A stretch of DNA of 64,000 nucleotides. Origin: JBDHXE01 sp035445085. GTDB lineage: Bacteria; Bacteroidota; Ignavibacteria; Kapaibacteriales; UBA2268. The notes under the pieces were generated by a model. It ran no database searches, was not told where the DNA came from, and was given only the letters and a program-made list of their open reading frames with translations. A program made the translations under genes and the position numbers. Position 1 is the first letter of the stretch. The number at the start of each line of letters is the position of its first letter. Shown piece after piece: positions 1 through 9,115 of this stretch. The DNA is taken from positions 49,858 through 113,857 of the forward strand of contig DAOMQA010000007.1 in assembly GCA_035445085.1 (NCBI GenBank), read 5' to 3'.

Positions 1-2016
1 ATTGCTGACTCTAAAATTCCAGATAACGTAACTAAATTAACAGGTAAGGGCGTTCAACCGGGCTTGATAGTAAATGGAGAAGATTGGGGTAGAAAGAGAG
101 TAGATCCAAATTCTTATAAAGTAGAACCAGGCGCTTATCAATTTGATCCTTATCCATCTGCTAATAAAGCTATTACTATTAAAAATGATGGCTCAAGCGA
201 ATTAACATTGAATGAACCAGAAATAGTAACTAACTTAGATAACAAAGGTAGTGCCTTCTTAGTAGAATATCAAGGTCAGAAAGTTCCTTTGATTGATAAT
301 TTATATAATGTGTTTAACAAAGTTAAATTAGGTCCAAATGAAGAACGTACATTTAATGTATTCTTCCACCCACAAACTGACGGACAACACGAATTAGAAC
401 TTAAATTTACAAGTGATGCTCCTGTAACAGCAAATAGCGTATTAAGAGGATATGGAATATATCCAAAAGACTCTACATTTGATTATAATTTTGGTAAGTT
501 TGTAGTAGGTACAGCAATTAAAACAGCAAGCGTTCGCTTCTATAATAATAATTGGGTTAGCGAAGATACAATGAATGTAAGTGACTTTAAAATAGAGGCA
601 GATGCTGGAACAACTTTTGGGTTATTTGGCTCTTCTAGTATTTTCCGTTGGGATAGAAATAATGTTCAAGATAAAAATGGTAATGTACTAAGCTTCCCAT
701 TCAAAATTGCTCCAGGTGATTTCGTAACAGTCTTTGGTGAATATCAACCAACAGCAGCTGGAACATTTACAGGTAGAATTTCTACTATTAGCGATGCACA
801 AAAAGAAGCAGTATCAACTTGGACAGGAACAGCAATTGATATCGGTGTAGCTATGGATCCAGCTCAAGCAATTACTTGTCAAAGACAAGCAATTACTTTA
901 ACACCAGTTATTCGTAACACAGGTTCGGTAGATATGGAAATTACAAGCTTAGTTGTTCGCCCTAATGGTTCAGTGCCAGGATTTAACGCAGCAGATTTTG
1001 CTATTCAAGTAACTTCAGGTACAGTAGTAAATGCAGGTGCATCTTTAAATATACCGATAGTATTTACACCTACAAACATTTACTTGCCATCTTCAAGCCT
1101 AATCTTAGAAGTTAAAACAGCAGGTACTGGCTCTAATAATGTAATTACAAGAGCTGATTCAACTAACTTAACTGTAACAGCAACTTTCGACCAATATACT
1201 TCTAAATCAGGTATAAGTGTTATTTCTCAAAAGAACAATGGTAAAGTAGCTCCAGGAACAGCAGAAGGCGTAAAATATACTGTAACAATGAATAGAAATA
1301 AAGCTATTTCTACAAGCTATGGAAAAGACTTAGAAGTAAAAGTAATTTATAAATTAGACTTCTTAGGCTTAGCATTTAATGACCAAGCAAGAACAAATCC
1401 AAAGATAGCTTTATCTCCTGCTATACAAGCACTTGGCTACCAAGTAGGTACTTTTAACAGAAAAGTAAATAAAACAACAAACGAAGAAGTATTGACAGTT
1501 AATTTAGTAGGAAATTCATCTCTTGCTACACAAAACGGCGATATCGAATTATTCACAGTTACTTTTGATGTATTTTTGCCAATCTATAAGGATGACCAAG
1601 GTAATGCACAATTAAAATCTAAGACAACAGAAGTAAGCCATTTAATTGCAACAACAGATCCATGCTTTGTTGTAAGTGGTGATAAAGGTACGGTAGAATT
1701 AGACGAAACTTGTGTAGATGGCTTACGTCCAATACAAATTAGCGCTACTAAATATAACTTAGGTCAAGTAAATCCAAATCCAGTAAGTGCTAGCGGTGGT
1801 GAAATTAACTTCGCAGTTGGTGGTAGCAATATTCCAACAGAAATTAAGATTTACAACTCAGAAAGTAAATTAGTAGGAGTAGTATTTAACGGTACTTTAA
1901 ATAGTGGAGAATATTCAGTAAGAATTCCAATCGAAACTATGAGCAGTGGCGTTTACTTCTACGAAATGGTTAGTGGACCATACCGTGATACTAAGAAAAT
2001 GATAGTACAAAAATAA
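1..2016 (+). CDS. T9SS-exported surface protein, 3' part (5' end outside window)
   Basis: The reading frame is open from base 1, so the TTG at 64 is not the start and 671 C-terminal residues are visible. The protein is a string of beta-rich, Ig-like segments of the choice-of-anchor/ASPM type, with phrases such as LGPNEERTFNVFF and IVFTPTN that recur in such repeats. The last 80 or so residues, from about NLGQVNPNPVSASGG to MIVQK, have the form of a type IX secretion type-A sorting domain (NPNP, a short YN-S strand, GVYFYEM). It should therefore be exported across the outer membrane and be surface-attached or released. No enzymatic motif is visible. It resembles the exported protein at the right window edge in style. 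A strong terminator follows directly. Confidence 0.85.
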   Translation: MADSKIPDNVTKLTGKGVQPGLIVNGEDWGRKRVDPNSYKVEPGAYQFDPYPSANKAITIKNDGSSELTLNEPEIVTNLDNKGSAFLVEYQGQKVPLIDNLYNVFNKVKLGPNEERTFNVFFHPQTDGQHELELKFTSDAPVTANSVLRGYGIYPKDSTFDYNFGKFVVGTAIKTASVRFYNNNWVSEDTMNVSDFKIEADAGTTFGLFGSSSIFRWDRNNVQDKNGNVLSFPFKIAPGDFVTVFGEYQPTAAGTFTGRISTISDAQKEAVSTWTGTAIDIGVAMDPAQAITCQRQAITLTPVIRNTGSVDMEITSLVVRPNGSVPGFNAADFAIQVTSGTVVNAGASLNIPIVFTPTNIYLPSSSLILEVKTAGTGSNNVITRADSTNLTVTATFDQYTSKSGISVISQKNNGKVAPGTAEGVKYTVTMNRNKAISTSYGKDLEVKVIYKLDFLGLAFNDQARTNPKIALSPAIQALGYQVGTFNRKVNKTTNEEVLTVNLVGNSSLATQNGDIELFTVTFDVFLPIYKDDQGNAQLKSKTTEVSHLIATTDPCFVVSGDKGTVELDETCVDGLRPIQISATKYNLGQVNPNPVSASGGEINFAVGGSNIPTEIKIYNSESKLVGVVFNGTLNSGEYSVRIPIETMSSGVYFYEMVSGPYRDTKKMIVQK

Positions 2017-2040
2017 TAGGTTCCTAATTTCATTAATAAT

Positions 2041-2077
2041 AAGGACTTAGCTTTAGAAAAAGGTTAAGTCCTTTTTT
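2041..2077 (+). terminator. Rho-independent terminator of the surface-protein gene
   Basis: AAGGACTTA at 2041-2049 pairs with TAAGTCCTT at 2065-2073. The stem extends inward with wobble pairs to about 14 bp around a 5-nt loop and is followed by a run of T (2072-2077). Confidence 0.85.
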
Positions 2078-2271
2078 GTTGTTTATAAGAACTGTTATCC
2101 TTTAAAAAATCAATTAATTTATTATTCTGAAGCTATTGAAGAATCTAAAAAAAGCTAAATCAAAAAATACTATTTTGATATTGTAAATAGCAACTATTGG
2201 ACATTATAAATAAGTAAAATCTAATTCTATTTCATATTATACTAGTAGCTTAAATGATGCTTGGGGGCTGG

Positions 2272-2547
2272 CTATTTATTTGTAATTTCATTATCTGTAA
2301 AATCTACTTTTTTTCTACTAAAATGACTTAATACTCTATGTTTAAATCTATTCCAATATTCTTTCCCTAATAAAGAGATAGTTAAAACAAAAAGAATTTC
2401 GCCAGTTATAAGTATACTGGTAATTATTAGTGCTTTGTATGGGAAGTCGAAAAATGGTAGAATTGGAACTGCAATCCAGCATAATAAAACTACGGCAAAG
2501 AGTATGAAACCAATTTTCTTTTTTGCATTCAATCTTTTACCTGTCAT
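2272..2547 (-). CDS. Small two-helix membrane protein (transporter suffix domain type)
   Basis: A 91-residue protein with a basic N-terminus, two hydrophobic helices (about 12-33 and 38-60) and a basic, then acidic, cytoplasmic tail. The segment ending in a short proline-rich turn (PILPFFDFP) followed by GEILFV and LLGKEYWNRFK resembles the family annotated as 'transporter suffix domain-containing protein'. Its function is unknown. It lies downstream of the TerC-family gene on the same strand, but a terminator separates them (2621-2659), so it is probably transcribed on its own. The family assignment rests on recollection of the pattern and is moderate. Confidence 0.65.
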   Translation of the reverse strand: MTGKRLNAKKKIGFILFAVVLLCWIAVPILPFFDFPYKALIITSILITGEILFVLTISLLGKEYWNRFKHRVLSHFSRKKVDFTDNEITNK

Positions 2548-2620
2548 AAATCATAATACTTCTTAGATAAGATCAGTTTATTTAATTCTACTATCAAATA
2601 TACTGATTATTTATATATAA

Positions 2621-2659
2621 AAAAAATATAGCTTATAATATTAGTAAGCTATATTTTTT
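2621..2659 (-). terminator. Terminator downstream of the TerC-family gene
   Basis: AAAAAATATAGCTTA (2621-2635) and TAAGCTATATTTTTT (2645-2659) are perfect complements around a 9-nt loop. The T-run is present on both strands, so it could act in both directions. On the minus strand it lies 30 nt beyond the terC stop codon. Confidence 0.8.
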
Positions 2660-2688
2660 CATAGTAACAACGAAGTAAACTAAATTCT

Positions 2689-3621
2689 TTAGGCTTCTTT
2701 TTCGGTCCGTTTAAATACTAAAGACAATATGATTGATAAGCTCAGTACTACTAAAATTACGGTTAATGATATATAAGTAGGTATTGGAGATATATCGACC
2801 AAGCTCATCTTGACGCCAATATAAGCTAAAATTATAGCCACGCCATATTTTAATAAATAGAATTTGTCTGCTATGCCAGCTATTACAAAATATAAAGCTC
2901 GTAGCCCTAATATTGCAAAAATATTAGAAGTTATTGCTATAAATGGGTCGGTAGATATAGCCAAAACAGCTGGTATTGAATCAATGGCAAACATTAAATC
3001 TGATAATTCTATCAAAACTAAAGTTAGAAGTAGTGGAGTAATGTATAAAATATGTTCTTTTCTAAAATAAAACTCTCTACCGTGATAATCATGCAAATAA
3101 TTAAATCTTTTAACCATAAACTTAACTATTGGATTAGAATCAGGGTCAATTTTTTCCTCACCTCCAAAAGCCATTTTCCATGCTGCATATATTAAAAATA
3201 TAGCAAATACATATATGATTGGATGGAAGTAATGTAATAACGCAACACCAGCTAAAATAAATACAACTCTCATCACTACAGCCGATAAAATACCCCATTT
3301 CAATATATGTGGCTGATTAAACTCTGGAATGCCCATTACGTTAAATATCATCATAAATACAAATAAATTGTCTACCGATAATGACTTTTCTACTAAATAT
3401 GCTGATAAAAATTGAACTCCTAAAGTATGACCATTTTCCATAAATAAAAATATTGATAGATTAAATAGTAAAGCTACTCCTATCCATACTCCAGTCCAAA
3501 TTAAGCTCTGTTTTAAAGTAATAGTTTGGTTTCTGTGATCTGTAACCCATATATCAATATATAGCATTATTACAACTAATATAGAAAATATAATCCAAAA
3601 TAACGATTCGGAACCTAACAT
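2689..3621 (-). CDS. TerC/Alx-family integral membrane protein
   Basis: A 310-residue protein with about eight or nine membrane helices. It has the family's acidic intramembrane motifs: YIDIWV near residue 22, SVDNLFVFMMIF near 84-95, and SDLMFAIDSIPAVLAIS near 207-223. The length fits the Alx branch. Known members are linked to manganese export or to tellurite and alkaline-pH phenotypes, and recent work on the family supports Mn2+ efflux from the cytoplasm. A terminator follows it. Nothing in the upstream gap (3622-3758) shows a metal riboswitch that I can recognise. Family assignment is firm; substrate is inference. Confidence 0.88.
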   Translation of the reverse strand: MLGSESLFWIIFSILVVIMLYIDIWVTDHRNQTITLKQSLIWTGVWIGVALLFNLSIFLFMENGHTLGVQFLSAYLVEKSLSVDNLFVFMMIFNVMGIPEFNQPHILKWGILSAVVMRVVFILAGVALLHYFHPIIYVFAIFLIYAAWKMAFGGEEKIDPDSNPIVKFMVKRFNYLHDYHGREFYFRKEHILYITPLLLTLVLIELSDLMFAIDSIPAVLAISTDPFIAITSNIFAILGLRALYFVIAGIADKFYLLKYGVAIILAYIGVKMSLVDISPIPTYISLTVILVVLSLSIILSLVFKRTEKEA

Positions 3622-3758
3622 TAAATTCCCATAAAAAATTAATAAAATGATTTTAATTAAAATCTCAAATTAAGATAACGAAATAAGATACAGTAGATTT
3701 AGAACTTTATTAAAATTAGATTAAAGTTATTGATTAGCTATTTGTTGTTACATGAATA

Positions 3759-4493
3759 CTAAACAACAACTGATAACCTTCTGTTTGGTAGCGACGAATT
3801 TTTGTTCGTATTAAGATAGGAAATAAGCTCGTTTTGAATTGATATTTCAAATTTATTTAAATCTGCTTTTATCTGATTTAAAGCAACTATATAAGAAGTA
3901 TTATTGGCGAAGTATTTATTAAATAATTTATACTTATCCGTATCAATTTCTGATGCCCAATCAGTTAAAAAGATAGAAGTCCATATATCACTAACAGCAA
4001 ATCGACCCTTAGTAAATTCTTTGGAGTATAAAGATAATGTACGGTAGCTTACCAATAGCTCATCTCGTATAATTTGGGATTTTAAATTACTATATTCTGT
4101 ACAAATATCAACAAAAATACTGTCTTGAGGTAAATCTAAGATTCTTAAGATTTCTTCTGGTACCAATTTGGACTTTTCTTTATATAGAGATACAGAGTAT
4201 ACTTTCAAAACTAAAGTAGGGATAGTTTCTTCGATTTTGAAAAATAGTTTATCACCTTTTATTAATTGATTATGCAATATTGCCTTGTAACTACCGACGG
4301 GTAGGCGAACTTCTGCTATACTATTAACTGGCTCTTCAATTACAAGCCCTTGCACAACTTCGCCAACCCTTAGCTTAGTAAATTGTGGGTTGTTATTCTT
4401 TTGTTTCATATAAATATTATGAGATGCCTTATTGCCACCACTATAAGCAAGTATCCCTTGTATTCCTGAACCTATATTTATATCATCGCTCAT
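3759..4493 (-). CDS. Hypothetical protein with FliK-like N-terminal segment
   Basis: A 244-residue soluble protein. After a polar 35-residue lead, residues 40-105 read VGEVVQGLVIEEP, then AEVRLPVGSYKAIL, LIKGDKLFFKI and TLVLKVYSV. This is the small beta fold typical of the N-terminal part of many flagellar hook-length (FliK) proteins. The usual C-terminal Flg_hook domain is not seen; the rest is alpha-helical and unrecognised. It follows the helicase gene by 54 bp on the same strand and may be cotranscribed. The genome encodes a flagellum (26-35 and 39-41.5 kb) and no other FliK candidate lies in the window. The FliK link is inference only. Confidence 0.7.
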   Translation of the reverse strand: MSDDINIGSGIQGILAYSGGNKASHNIYMKQKNNNPQFTKLRVGEVVQGLVIEEPVNSIAEVRLPVGSYKAILHNQLIKGDKLFFKIEETIPTLVLKVYSVSLYKEKSKLVPEEILRILDLPQDSIFVDICTEYSNLKSQIIRDELLVSYRTLSLYSKEFTKGRFAVSDIWTSIFLTDWASEIDTDKYKLFNKYFANNTSYIVALNQIKADLNKFEISIQNELISYLNTNKNSSLPNRRLSVVV

Positions 4494-4547
4494 TTTACCA
4501 TAACCAATTTAGATAAATATCGGCTAAGTATCAAAATTATTTAGTGA

Positions 4548-6785
4548 TTAAATTTTATCTAATTTAGCAAACATTAAAAGCATACTTTTCTTACCTATCG
4601 ATTCAAAGAATACGTCTGCTTTTTGATTTTTTCCGAATCCACTTAAACTAATTATTTTCCCTTGCCCAAATTGTTGATGCCGAACTAAATCTCCAGGTCT
4701 TAAGCCAGATTGTCCCAAAATTTGAGAATAATTTTCGGTGGTGGAGTTGAGTTGTGAATATTCATTTTGCCCGCGATTAAATTCACTCTTAGGAATTAGC
4801 TTTTTAACTGGAGCATTACTGTCGCTATAAGATTCGAACGTAGTAAATAACAAGTCCTTGGGTATTTCGCGTACAAATTGAGATAATGAAACATTCTGCT
4901 TAGTGCCAAACTTGGAACGGGTATGTGAATAGCTTAAGTAGAGGCGTTCCATTGCCCTTGTAACTGCAACGTAGAATAAACGACGCTCTTCTTCCTTTTC
5001 TTCGGGGTGCATATCTTGTCTTTCTAACGGAAACAACCCCTGTTCTAATCCTGTAACGAATACCGTTGGAAATTCTAAGCCTTTTGCGGAATGCACTGTC
5101 ATTAAAGTTACTTTCTCTTCAGAGAGTTCTTTATCGTCGGCGTCAGTTGCCAACGATATTTGTTGTAAGTAACCTGATAAATTGCCATCTTCGTTATCTT
5201 CAAAATACCGTTGAATATCAGTGAATAGTTGTTCAATATTATCTATTCTATCTAATGCCTCTTCGCTCTGTAATTCTTCTAACATAGTAATATAGCCAGT
5301 TTTACGGATAAATTCAAAATATGATTGCCATGAATTTTGCTCTATTGCCAACTTATCGTATTCTTCAAAGAGTTTTACAAAGTCTTTTGCTGCTATCTGA
5401 GCTCTTTTTTGCAAATCGTGAATTTCTTCGGCTTTTTTAAAGGCTTCAAATAAACTAATATTAAATTGGGATGCATAGGCTTTGAAGTATTTCAATGATG
5501 TTAGCCCGATCCCACGCGGAGGCTCATTGATTATTCTTAAAAGTGCTTCATCATCATTGGTATTTAATAATAACCTAAAATAAGCCATTACATCTTTTAT
5601 TTCCTTTCTTTTATAGAACGATAAAGAACCAACTAATACGTAGGGTATATTTTCTTTTCTAAAGCTGTTCTCAAATAATAGAGACTGCGAATTTGTTCTA
5701 TAAAATACTGCTATGGAGCCAAAATTTACACCTGTTTTCTTTTCGTGGAGTATTAACTCTGCAATTTTTTCTGCCTCTTCTCTATCAGTATAATTGCTAA
5801 TAAGGTGTATTTTGTTGCCTTCGGGGTTTGCTGTCCACACTTCTTTTTTTAATTGATTTCTATTCTTCTTGATTATTGCATCGGCAGCAGCTAAAATATT
5901 CTTAGTAGAACGATAGTTTTGCTCTAATTTAACTACTTTGCAATATGGGTAATCTTTCTGAAAATCAAGTATATTTTGAATATCAGCTCCGCGCCATCTG
6001 TATATACTTTGAGCGTCGTCGCCTACTACACAAATATTTTGATGAGATTTTGCTAACATATTTATAGATATATATTGAGCTTTATTCGTATCTTGGTATT
6101 CATCAACAAGTAAATAACGGAACTTATCTTGATAGTAAAATAAGGTTTCTTTGCTCTCTCTGAACAATTTGATAACATTGAGCAATAAATCATCAAAGTC
6201 CATTGCATTGCTTTTTTTTAAATATTCTTCATATTCTGTATAAATTTGGGCTGTAATTCTCTCATTTGAGTTGTCAGCTGCTCTTGCATATTCCGAATGA
6301 CTTATCATTCTATTTTTAGCAGAGGATATACGTGAACGAACATTTTGTGGCGATAAATTTTGAATATTTATTCCTAAATTACTCATAACAGTTCTAATTG
6401 CTGCTAACGAATCATCTTGATCGTATATCGTAAAATCACGTGTATAGTTTAATTTAGGAGCTTCAACTCTTAATATTCTTGCAAATATTGAATGGAAGGT
6501 ACCAGCCCACACCTGTGATACTTTACGAGGGTCAATTATTTTAGTGATTCTATCTTTCATTTCCTTTGCCGCTTTGTTGGTAAAGGTTAATGCCAAAATA
6601 GAATCTGGAGATTTACCTTGTTCTATCAAATATGCAATTCTATGAGTAATTACACGCGTCTTACCGCTGCCAGCGCCCGCTATAATCAATAAAGGTCCAT
6701 TGATAGTGGTAACCGCTTCTAACTGTGATGTATTTAATTTTGCTTCTAAGACTTTACTTTTTTCTTGAGGAAATTCAATTTTCAT
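4548..6785 (-). CDS. pcrA: ATP-dependent DNA helicase PcrA/UvrD
   Basis: A 745-residue superfamily 1A 3'-5' helicase. Visible motifs: Q motif and Walker A (AGAGSGKT, residues 36-43), motif Ia/Ic (LALTFTNKAA, WAGTFHSIFAR), Walker B (LLVDEYQDTN), motif III (VVGDDAQSIYRWRGAD), motif IV (QNYRST), motif V (VTLMTVHSAKGLEF) and motif VI (ERRLFYVAVTRAM). The C-terminus carries the PcrA-type Tudor-like domain (GDLVRHQQFGQGKI to the end), which in Gram-positives binds RNA polymerase. It acts in nucleotide-excision repair and in clearing proteins from DNA. Its -7 promoter element (6814-6821, minus strand) abuts the first copy of the island repeat. Confidence 0.95.
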   Translation of the reverse strand: MKIEFPQEKSKVLEAKLNTSQLEAVTTINGPLLIIAGAGSGKTRVITHRIAYLIEQGKSPDSILALTFTNKAAKEMKDRITKIIDPRKVSQVWAGTFHSIFARILRVEAPKLNYTRDFTIYDQDDSLAAIRTVMSNLGINIQNLSPQNVRSRISSAKNRMISHSEYARAADNSNERITAQIYTEYEEYLKKSNAMDFDDLLLNVIKLFRESKETLFYYQDKFRYLLVDEYQDTNKAQYISINMLAKSHQNICVVGDDAQSIYRWRGADIQNILDFQKDYPYCKVVKLEQNYRSTKNILAAADAIIKKNRNQLKKEVWTANPEGNKIHLISNYTDREEAEKIAELILHEKKTGVNFGSIAVFYRTNSQSLLFENSFRKENIPYVLVGSLSFYKRKEIKDVMAYFRLLLNTNDDEALLRIINEPPRGIGLTSLKYFKAYASQFNISLFEAFKKAEEIHDLQKRAQIAAKDFVKLFEEYDKLAIEQNSWQSYFEFIRKTGYITMLEELQSEEALDRIDNIEQLFTDIQRYFEDNEDGNLSGYLQQISLATDADDKELSEEKVTLMTVHSAKGLEFPTVFVTGLEQGLFPLERQDMHPEEKEEERRLFYVAVTRAMERLYLSYSHTRSKFGTKQNVSLSQFVREIPKDLLFTTFESYSDSNAPVKKLIPKSEFNRGQNEYSQLNSTTENYSQILGQSGLRPGDLVRHQQFGQGKIISLSGFGKNQKADVFFESIGKKSMLLMFAKLDKI

Positions 6786-6813
6786 TTTCTTAAAACTATA
6801 AACTAAAAGATTA

Positions 6814-6821
6814 CAAATATA
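6814..6821 (-). promoter_or_regulatory. Putative -7 element of the pcrA promoter
   Basis: Read on the minus strand this is TATATTTG, a match to the Bacteroidota TAnnTTTG box, 28 nt before the pcrA start codon. The -33 position would fall inside repeat A1 and no clear TTG is seen there. Confidence 0.4.
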
Positions 6822-6823
6822 AA

Positions 6824-6933
6824 GAATGAATTTTTATAAATGTTTTGTAAATTTCCAAAAAAAATACTAATTTTGAAATAAGTTTATTGAGAGTACGTAA
6901 ATAAATGAGTTGTAGCCAAGGCAAAAAAACACA
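6824..6933 (+). repeat. Island repeat A, copy 1
   Basis: Subtype shared with copy 2: the two are identical for about 60 nt from TTTCCAAAAAAAATACTAAT through the GAGAGTACGTAAATAAATG core, with weaker similarity on both sides, up to ACACAG. It contains TTG (6845-6847), 20 nt, TAATTTTG (6868-6875), which fits a Bacteroidota promoter, and a short leader with a potential TTTATT/AATAAA hairpin. The left edge lies just beyond the pcrA -7 box. Confidence 0.85.
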
Positions 6934-6935
6934 GA

Positions 6936-6965
6936 TTGAAACCTCATAGAAAAAATGTAATTTTG
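6936..6965 (+). promoter_or_regulatory. Promoter of the first R-M pair
   Basis: TTG (6936-6938), 19 nt, TAATTTTG (6958-6965): an exact match to the Bacteroidota sigma-A consensus, 17 nt before the ATG at 6983. It lies just outside repeat A1, so the R-M genes may have two promoters. Confidence 0.65.
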
Positions 6966-6982
6966 TAAAAAATTTTAGAATA

Positions 6983-7765
6983 ATGAATAAATGGAGTGAA
7001 TTAAGTATACAATATGCTAACCAAAGGTCTTATCTTGATGACCTTTTTCAAGTATATCCAACAATCCCAGAAGGAATTAGAGAAATAGATGATAAATTAT
7101 GGACAAGTGTTGAAAAAGCATTTAAACACAAGAATAATGATTTATTAATTCGTGCACTTTTAAAGCTCGACTTATTTCCTATAAAAGACAGTTACATTGC
7201 ATATTTAAAACGTGATAAATCTTCAATAGATAGAAATCCACGAACAATTAATCGAATTTGCGGTAGAATATATGAAATTGGGTTAGATAAATTATATGAA
7301 CGTTGTAGCGAACCTAAAGAAACAAACCGTCAAATTGGACCTATGTTTCGTGAATGGTTACGTAAAAAATCTCTTGGAATAACTCCTGTTGAATTGAATA
7401 AATTCCTTGCTAACCAAAAAGACGCCATTCTTGATGGTAGTGATAAGTCAATGATGGACTTTGCTAAAGAAGAATTGGGCTACAATCACAATAAAGGACT
7501 AGATTTTGTTGGTCGTTTCAATGGCAAATACGTAATAGGTGAAGCAAAATTTTTAACTGATTTTGGAGGTCATCAAAATGCACAATTCAATGATGCAATA
7601 AGCACTGTTGAGGCAAAGAAGGTAAAAGCAGAAAAGATTGCAATTTTAGATGGTGTTTTATATATTAAAGGGAACAATAAAATGTACAAATCAGTTACTG
7701 AAACCTACAAGGATTACAATATTATGAGTGCTTTGATTTTACGTGAATTTTTATATCAACTGTAG
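6983..7765 (+). CDS. Type II restriction endonuclease (PD-(D/E)XK type)
   Basis: A 260-residue protein with a helical N-terminal half and a C-terminal nuclease core. GLDFVGRF (Asp174), then YVIGEAKF (Glu187, Lys189) gives the D...ExK signature, followed by a conserved-looking GGHQNAQFNDA. It ends 3 nt before a beta-class DNA methyltransferase, so the pair forms a complete type II system with the nuclease first. Specificity cannot be read from the sequence; it may belong to the Tsp45I/BsaWI-like group but I cannot confirm that. It has its own promoter (6936-6965) and is the first gene of the island. Confidence 0.8.
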   Translation: MNKWSELSIQYANQRSYLDDLFQVYPTIPEGIREIDDKLWTSVEKAFKHKNNDLLIRALLKLDLFPIKDSYIAYLKRDKSSIDRNPRTINRICGRIYEIGLDKLYERCSEPKETNRQIGPMFREWLRKKSLGITPVELNKFLANQKDAILDGSDKSMMDFAKEELGYNHNKGLDFVGRFNGKYVIGEAKFLTDFGGHQNAQFNDAISTVEAKKVKAEKIAILDGVLYIKGNNKMYKSVTETYKDYNIMSALILREFLYQL

Positions 7766-7768
7766 ATT

Positions 7769-8872
7769 ATGAAAAAAAGTTTGCTAATTCACGGAGATAA
7801 CATTGAAGGACTAAATTATTTATTAAAGGTTCAAGACTTAAAGGGCAAGATAGATTTAATATATATTGACCCTCCGTATGCGACTGGAGGTAATTTTACC
7901 ATTACAGATGGTCGAGCTTCAACTATCAGTAATTCAAGAAATGGTAATGTTGCCTACTCAGATACTTTAAAAGGAACAGAATTTATTGAGTTTTTGCGCA
8001 CTCGTTTAATTTTATTAAGAGAATTGCTTTCAGAACAAGGTTCGATATATTTACACATTGATTACAAAATAGGCCATTATGTTAAGGTAATGATGGACGA
8101 AGTTTTTGGAGTAGAAAATTTTAGAAATGATATAACCCGAATAAAGTGTAATCCAAAAAACTTTGACCGAATTGGATACGGGAATGTAAAGGATTTAATA
8201 TTATTTTATACAAAATCAAGCAATCCAATTTGGAACGAGCCAAGAGAAAAATATACAGAAAAAGATTTTGAAAAATTATTCCCAAAGCAAGACAAACAGG
8301 GTCGCAGATACACAACAGTTCCAATTCACGCACCCGGAGAAACTGTTAATGGTAATTCAAATAAACCATTTAAAGGTATTTTACCTCCAACTGGAAGACA
8401 TTGGAGGGCTGATATTGAAACGTTAGAGCAATGGGATAAAGACAGTTTAATAGAATGGTCGTCAAATGGAAATCCTCGTAAAATTATATTTGCAGATGAA
8501 CGGGAAGGTAAACGAGTTCAAGATATTTGGGAGTATAAAGACCCTCAATATCCAACTTATCCAACAGAGAAAAATTCTGCTATATTAGATTTAATCATTA
8601 AAACATCATCAAACGAAAAGAGTATTGTTTTGGACTGTTTTTGTGGTTCAGGGACTACTTTAAAATCTGCACAACTACAAAATCGACTTTGGATAGGCAT
8701 TGACCAATCTGATTATGCTATTCACGCAACAAAAGAAAAGCTATTAACCCTTGATGGAGATTTGTTTTCAGCAAAACCAGATTTTGAATATATAATAACG
8801 AAAGAAATAATGCCTAGTTGCCAACAAAGGCTAAATGCAAGCAGGCAAGACGTACTTAATTATAGTGACTAA
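7769..8872 (+). CDS. Type II DNA methyltransferase, beta class (N6-adenine or N4-cytosine)
   Basis: A 367-residue protein with motif IV DPPY at residues 34-37 (IYIDPPYATGG), a long middle target-recognition region (about 110-250), and the SAM-binding motif I VLDCFCGSGTT at 287-297 followed by WIGIDQS. The order IV - TRD - I defines the beta class. DPPY favours adenine methylation. It starts 3 nt after the nuclease stop codon, so the two are translated from one message. Its role is to protect host DNA from the partner nuclease. Both genes are full length without stop codons, so the system is probably active. Confidence 0.88.
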   Translation: MKKSLLIHGDNIEGLNYLLKVQDLKGKIDLIYIDPPYATGGNFTITDGRASTISNSRNGNVAYSDTLKGTEFIEFLRTRLILLRELLSEQGSIYLHIDYKIGHYVKVMMDEVFGVENFRNDITRIKCNPKNFDRIGYGNVKDLILFYTKSSNPIWNEPREKYTEKDFEKLFPKQDKQGRRYTTVPIHAPGETVNGNSNKPFKGILPPTGRHWRADIETLEQWDKDSLIEWSSNGNPRKIIFADEREGKRVQDIWEYKDPQYPTYPTEKNSAILDLIIKTSSNEKSIVLDCFCGSGTTLKSAQLQNRLWIGIDQSDYAIHATKEKLLTLDGDLFSAKPDFEYIITKEIMPSCQQRLNASRQDVLNYSD

Positions 8873-8888
8873 AAACACCGTTGTAAAA

Positions 8889-8950
8889 TGGTAGTTTTGT
8901 GCTCCAAATTCCGCCACCTTCGCCAATACCGCGCCCCGTTGTGCGTCATA
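8889..8950 (+). repeat. Island repeat C', truncated copy
   Basis: Matches the right half of repeat C (14601-14740): TTTTGTGCTCCAAA, then CCRCCAC and CCAATAC, then a GCG-rich end. The left half and the middle of the palindrome are missing. It ends the first module. It is followed by the CAAGTTTCTGCAT word also found in both B repeats, then by repeat A2. Confidence 0.6.
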
Positions 8951-9005
8951 TTAGTGGCACCAGTGCAACTACCAAGTTTCTGCATTTTTTTTTGATGCTA
9001 ACATG

Positions 9006-9115
9006 AATGAATTTTTGTAAATATTTTTTAAATTTCCAAAAAAAATACTAATTTTGAAATAAGTTTATTGAGAGTACGTAAATAAATGAGTTATGGTAAG
9101 GCTAAGACGACACAG
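9006..9115 (+). repeat. Island repeat A, copy 2
   Basis: Nearly identical to copy 1 across the core, including the -7 box TAATTTTG (9049-9056) and the GAGAGTACGT segment. The -33 TTG of copy 1 is TTT here. The ATG used by the TrpF-like gene (9093) lies inside this repeat. Confidence 0.85.

Noticed and set aside
64..66. TTG as the start codon of the first gene
   Set aside because: The same frame is open back to base 1, so the gene is simply cut by the window edge.
2864..3070. Plus-strand frame inside the TerC gene, and similar opposite-strand frames inside secD, purA, nuoD, the subtilisin and RND genes
   Set aside because: Shadows of well-supported genes; their translations are low in sense and have no motif or ribosome site.
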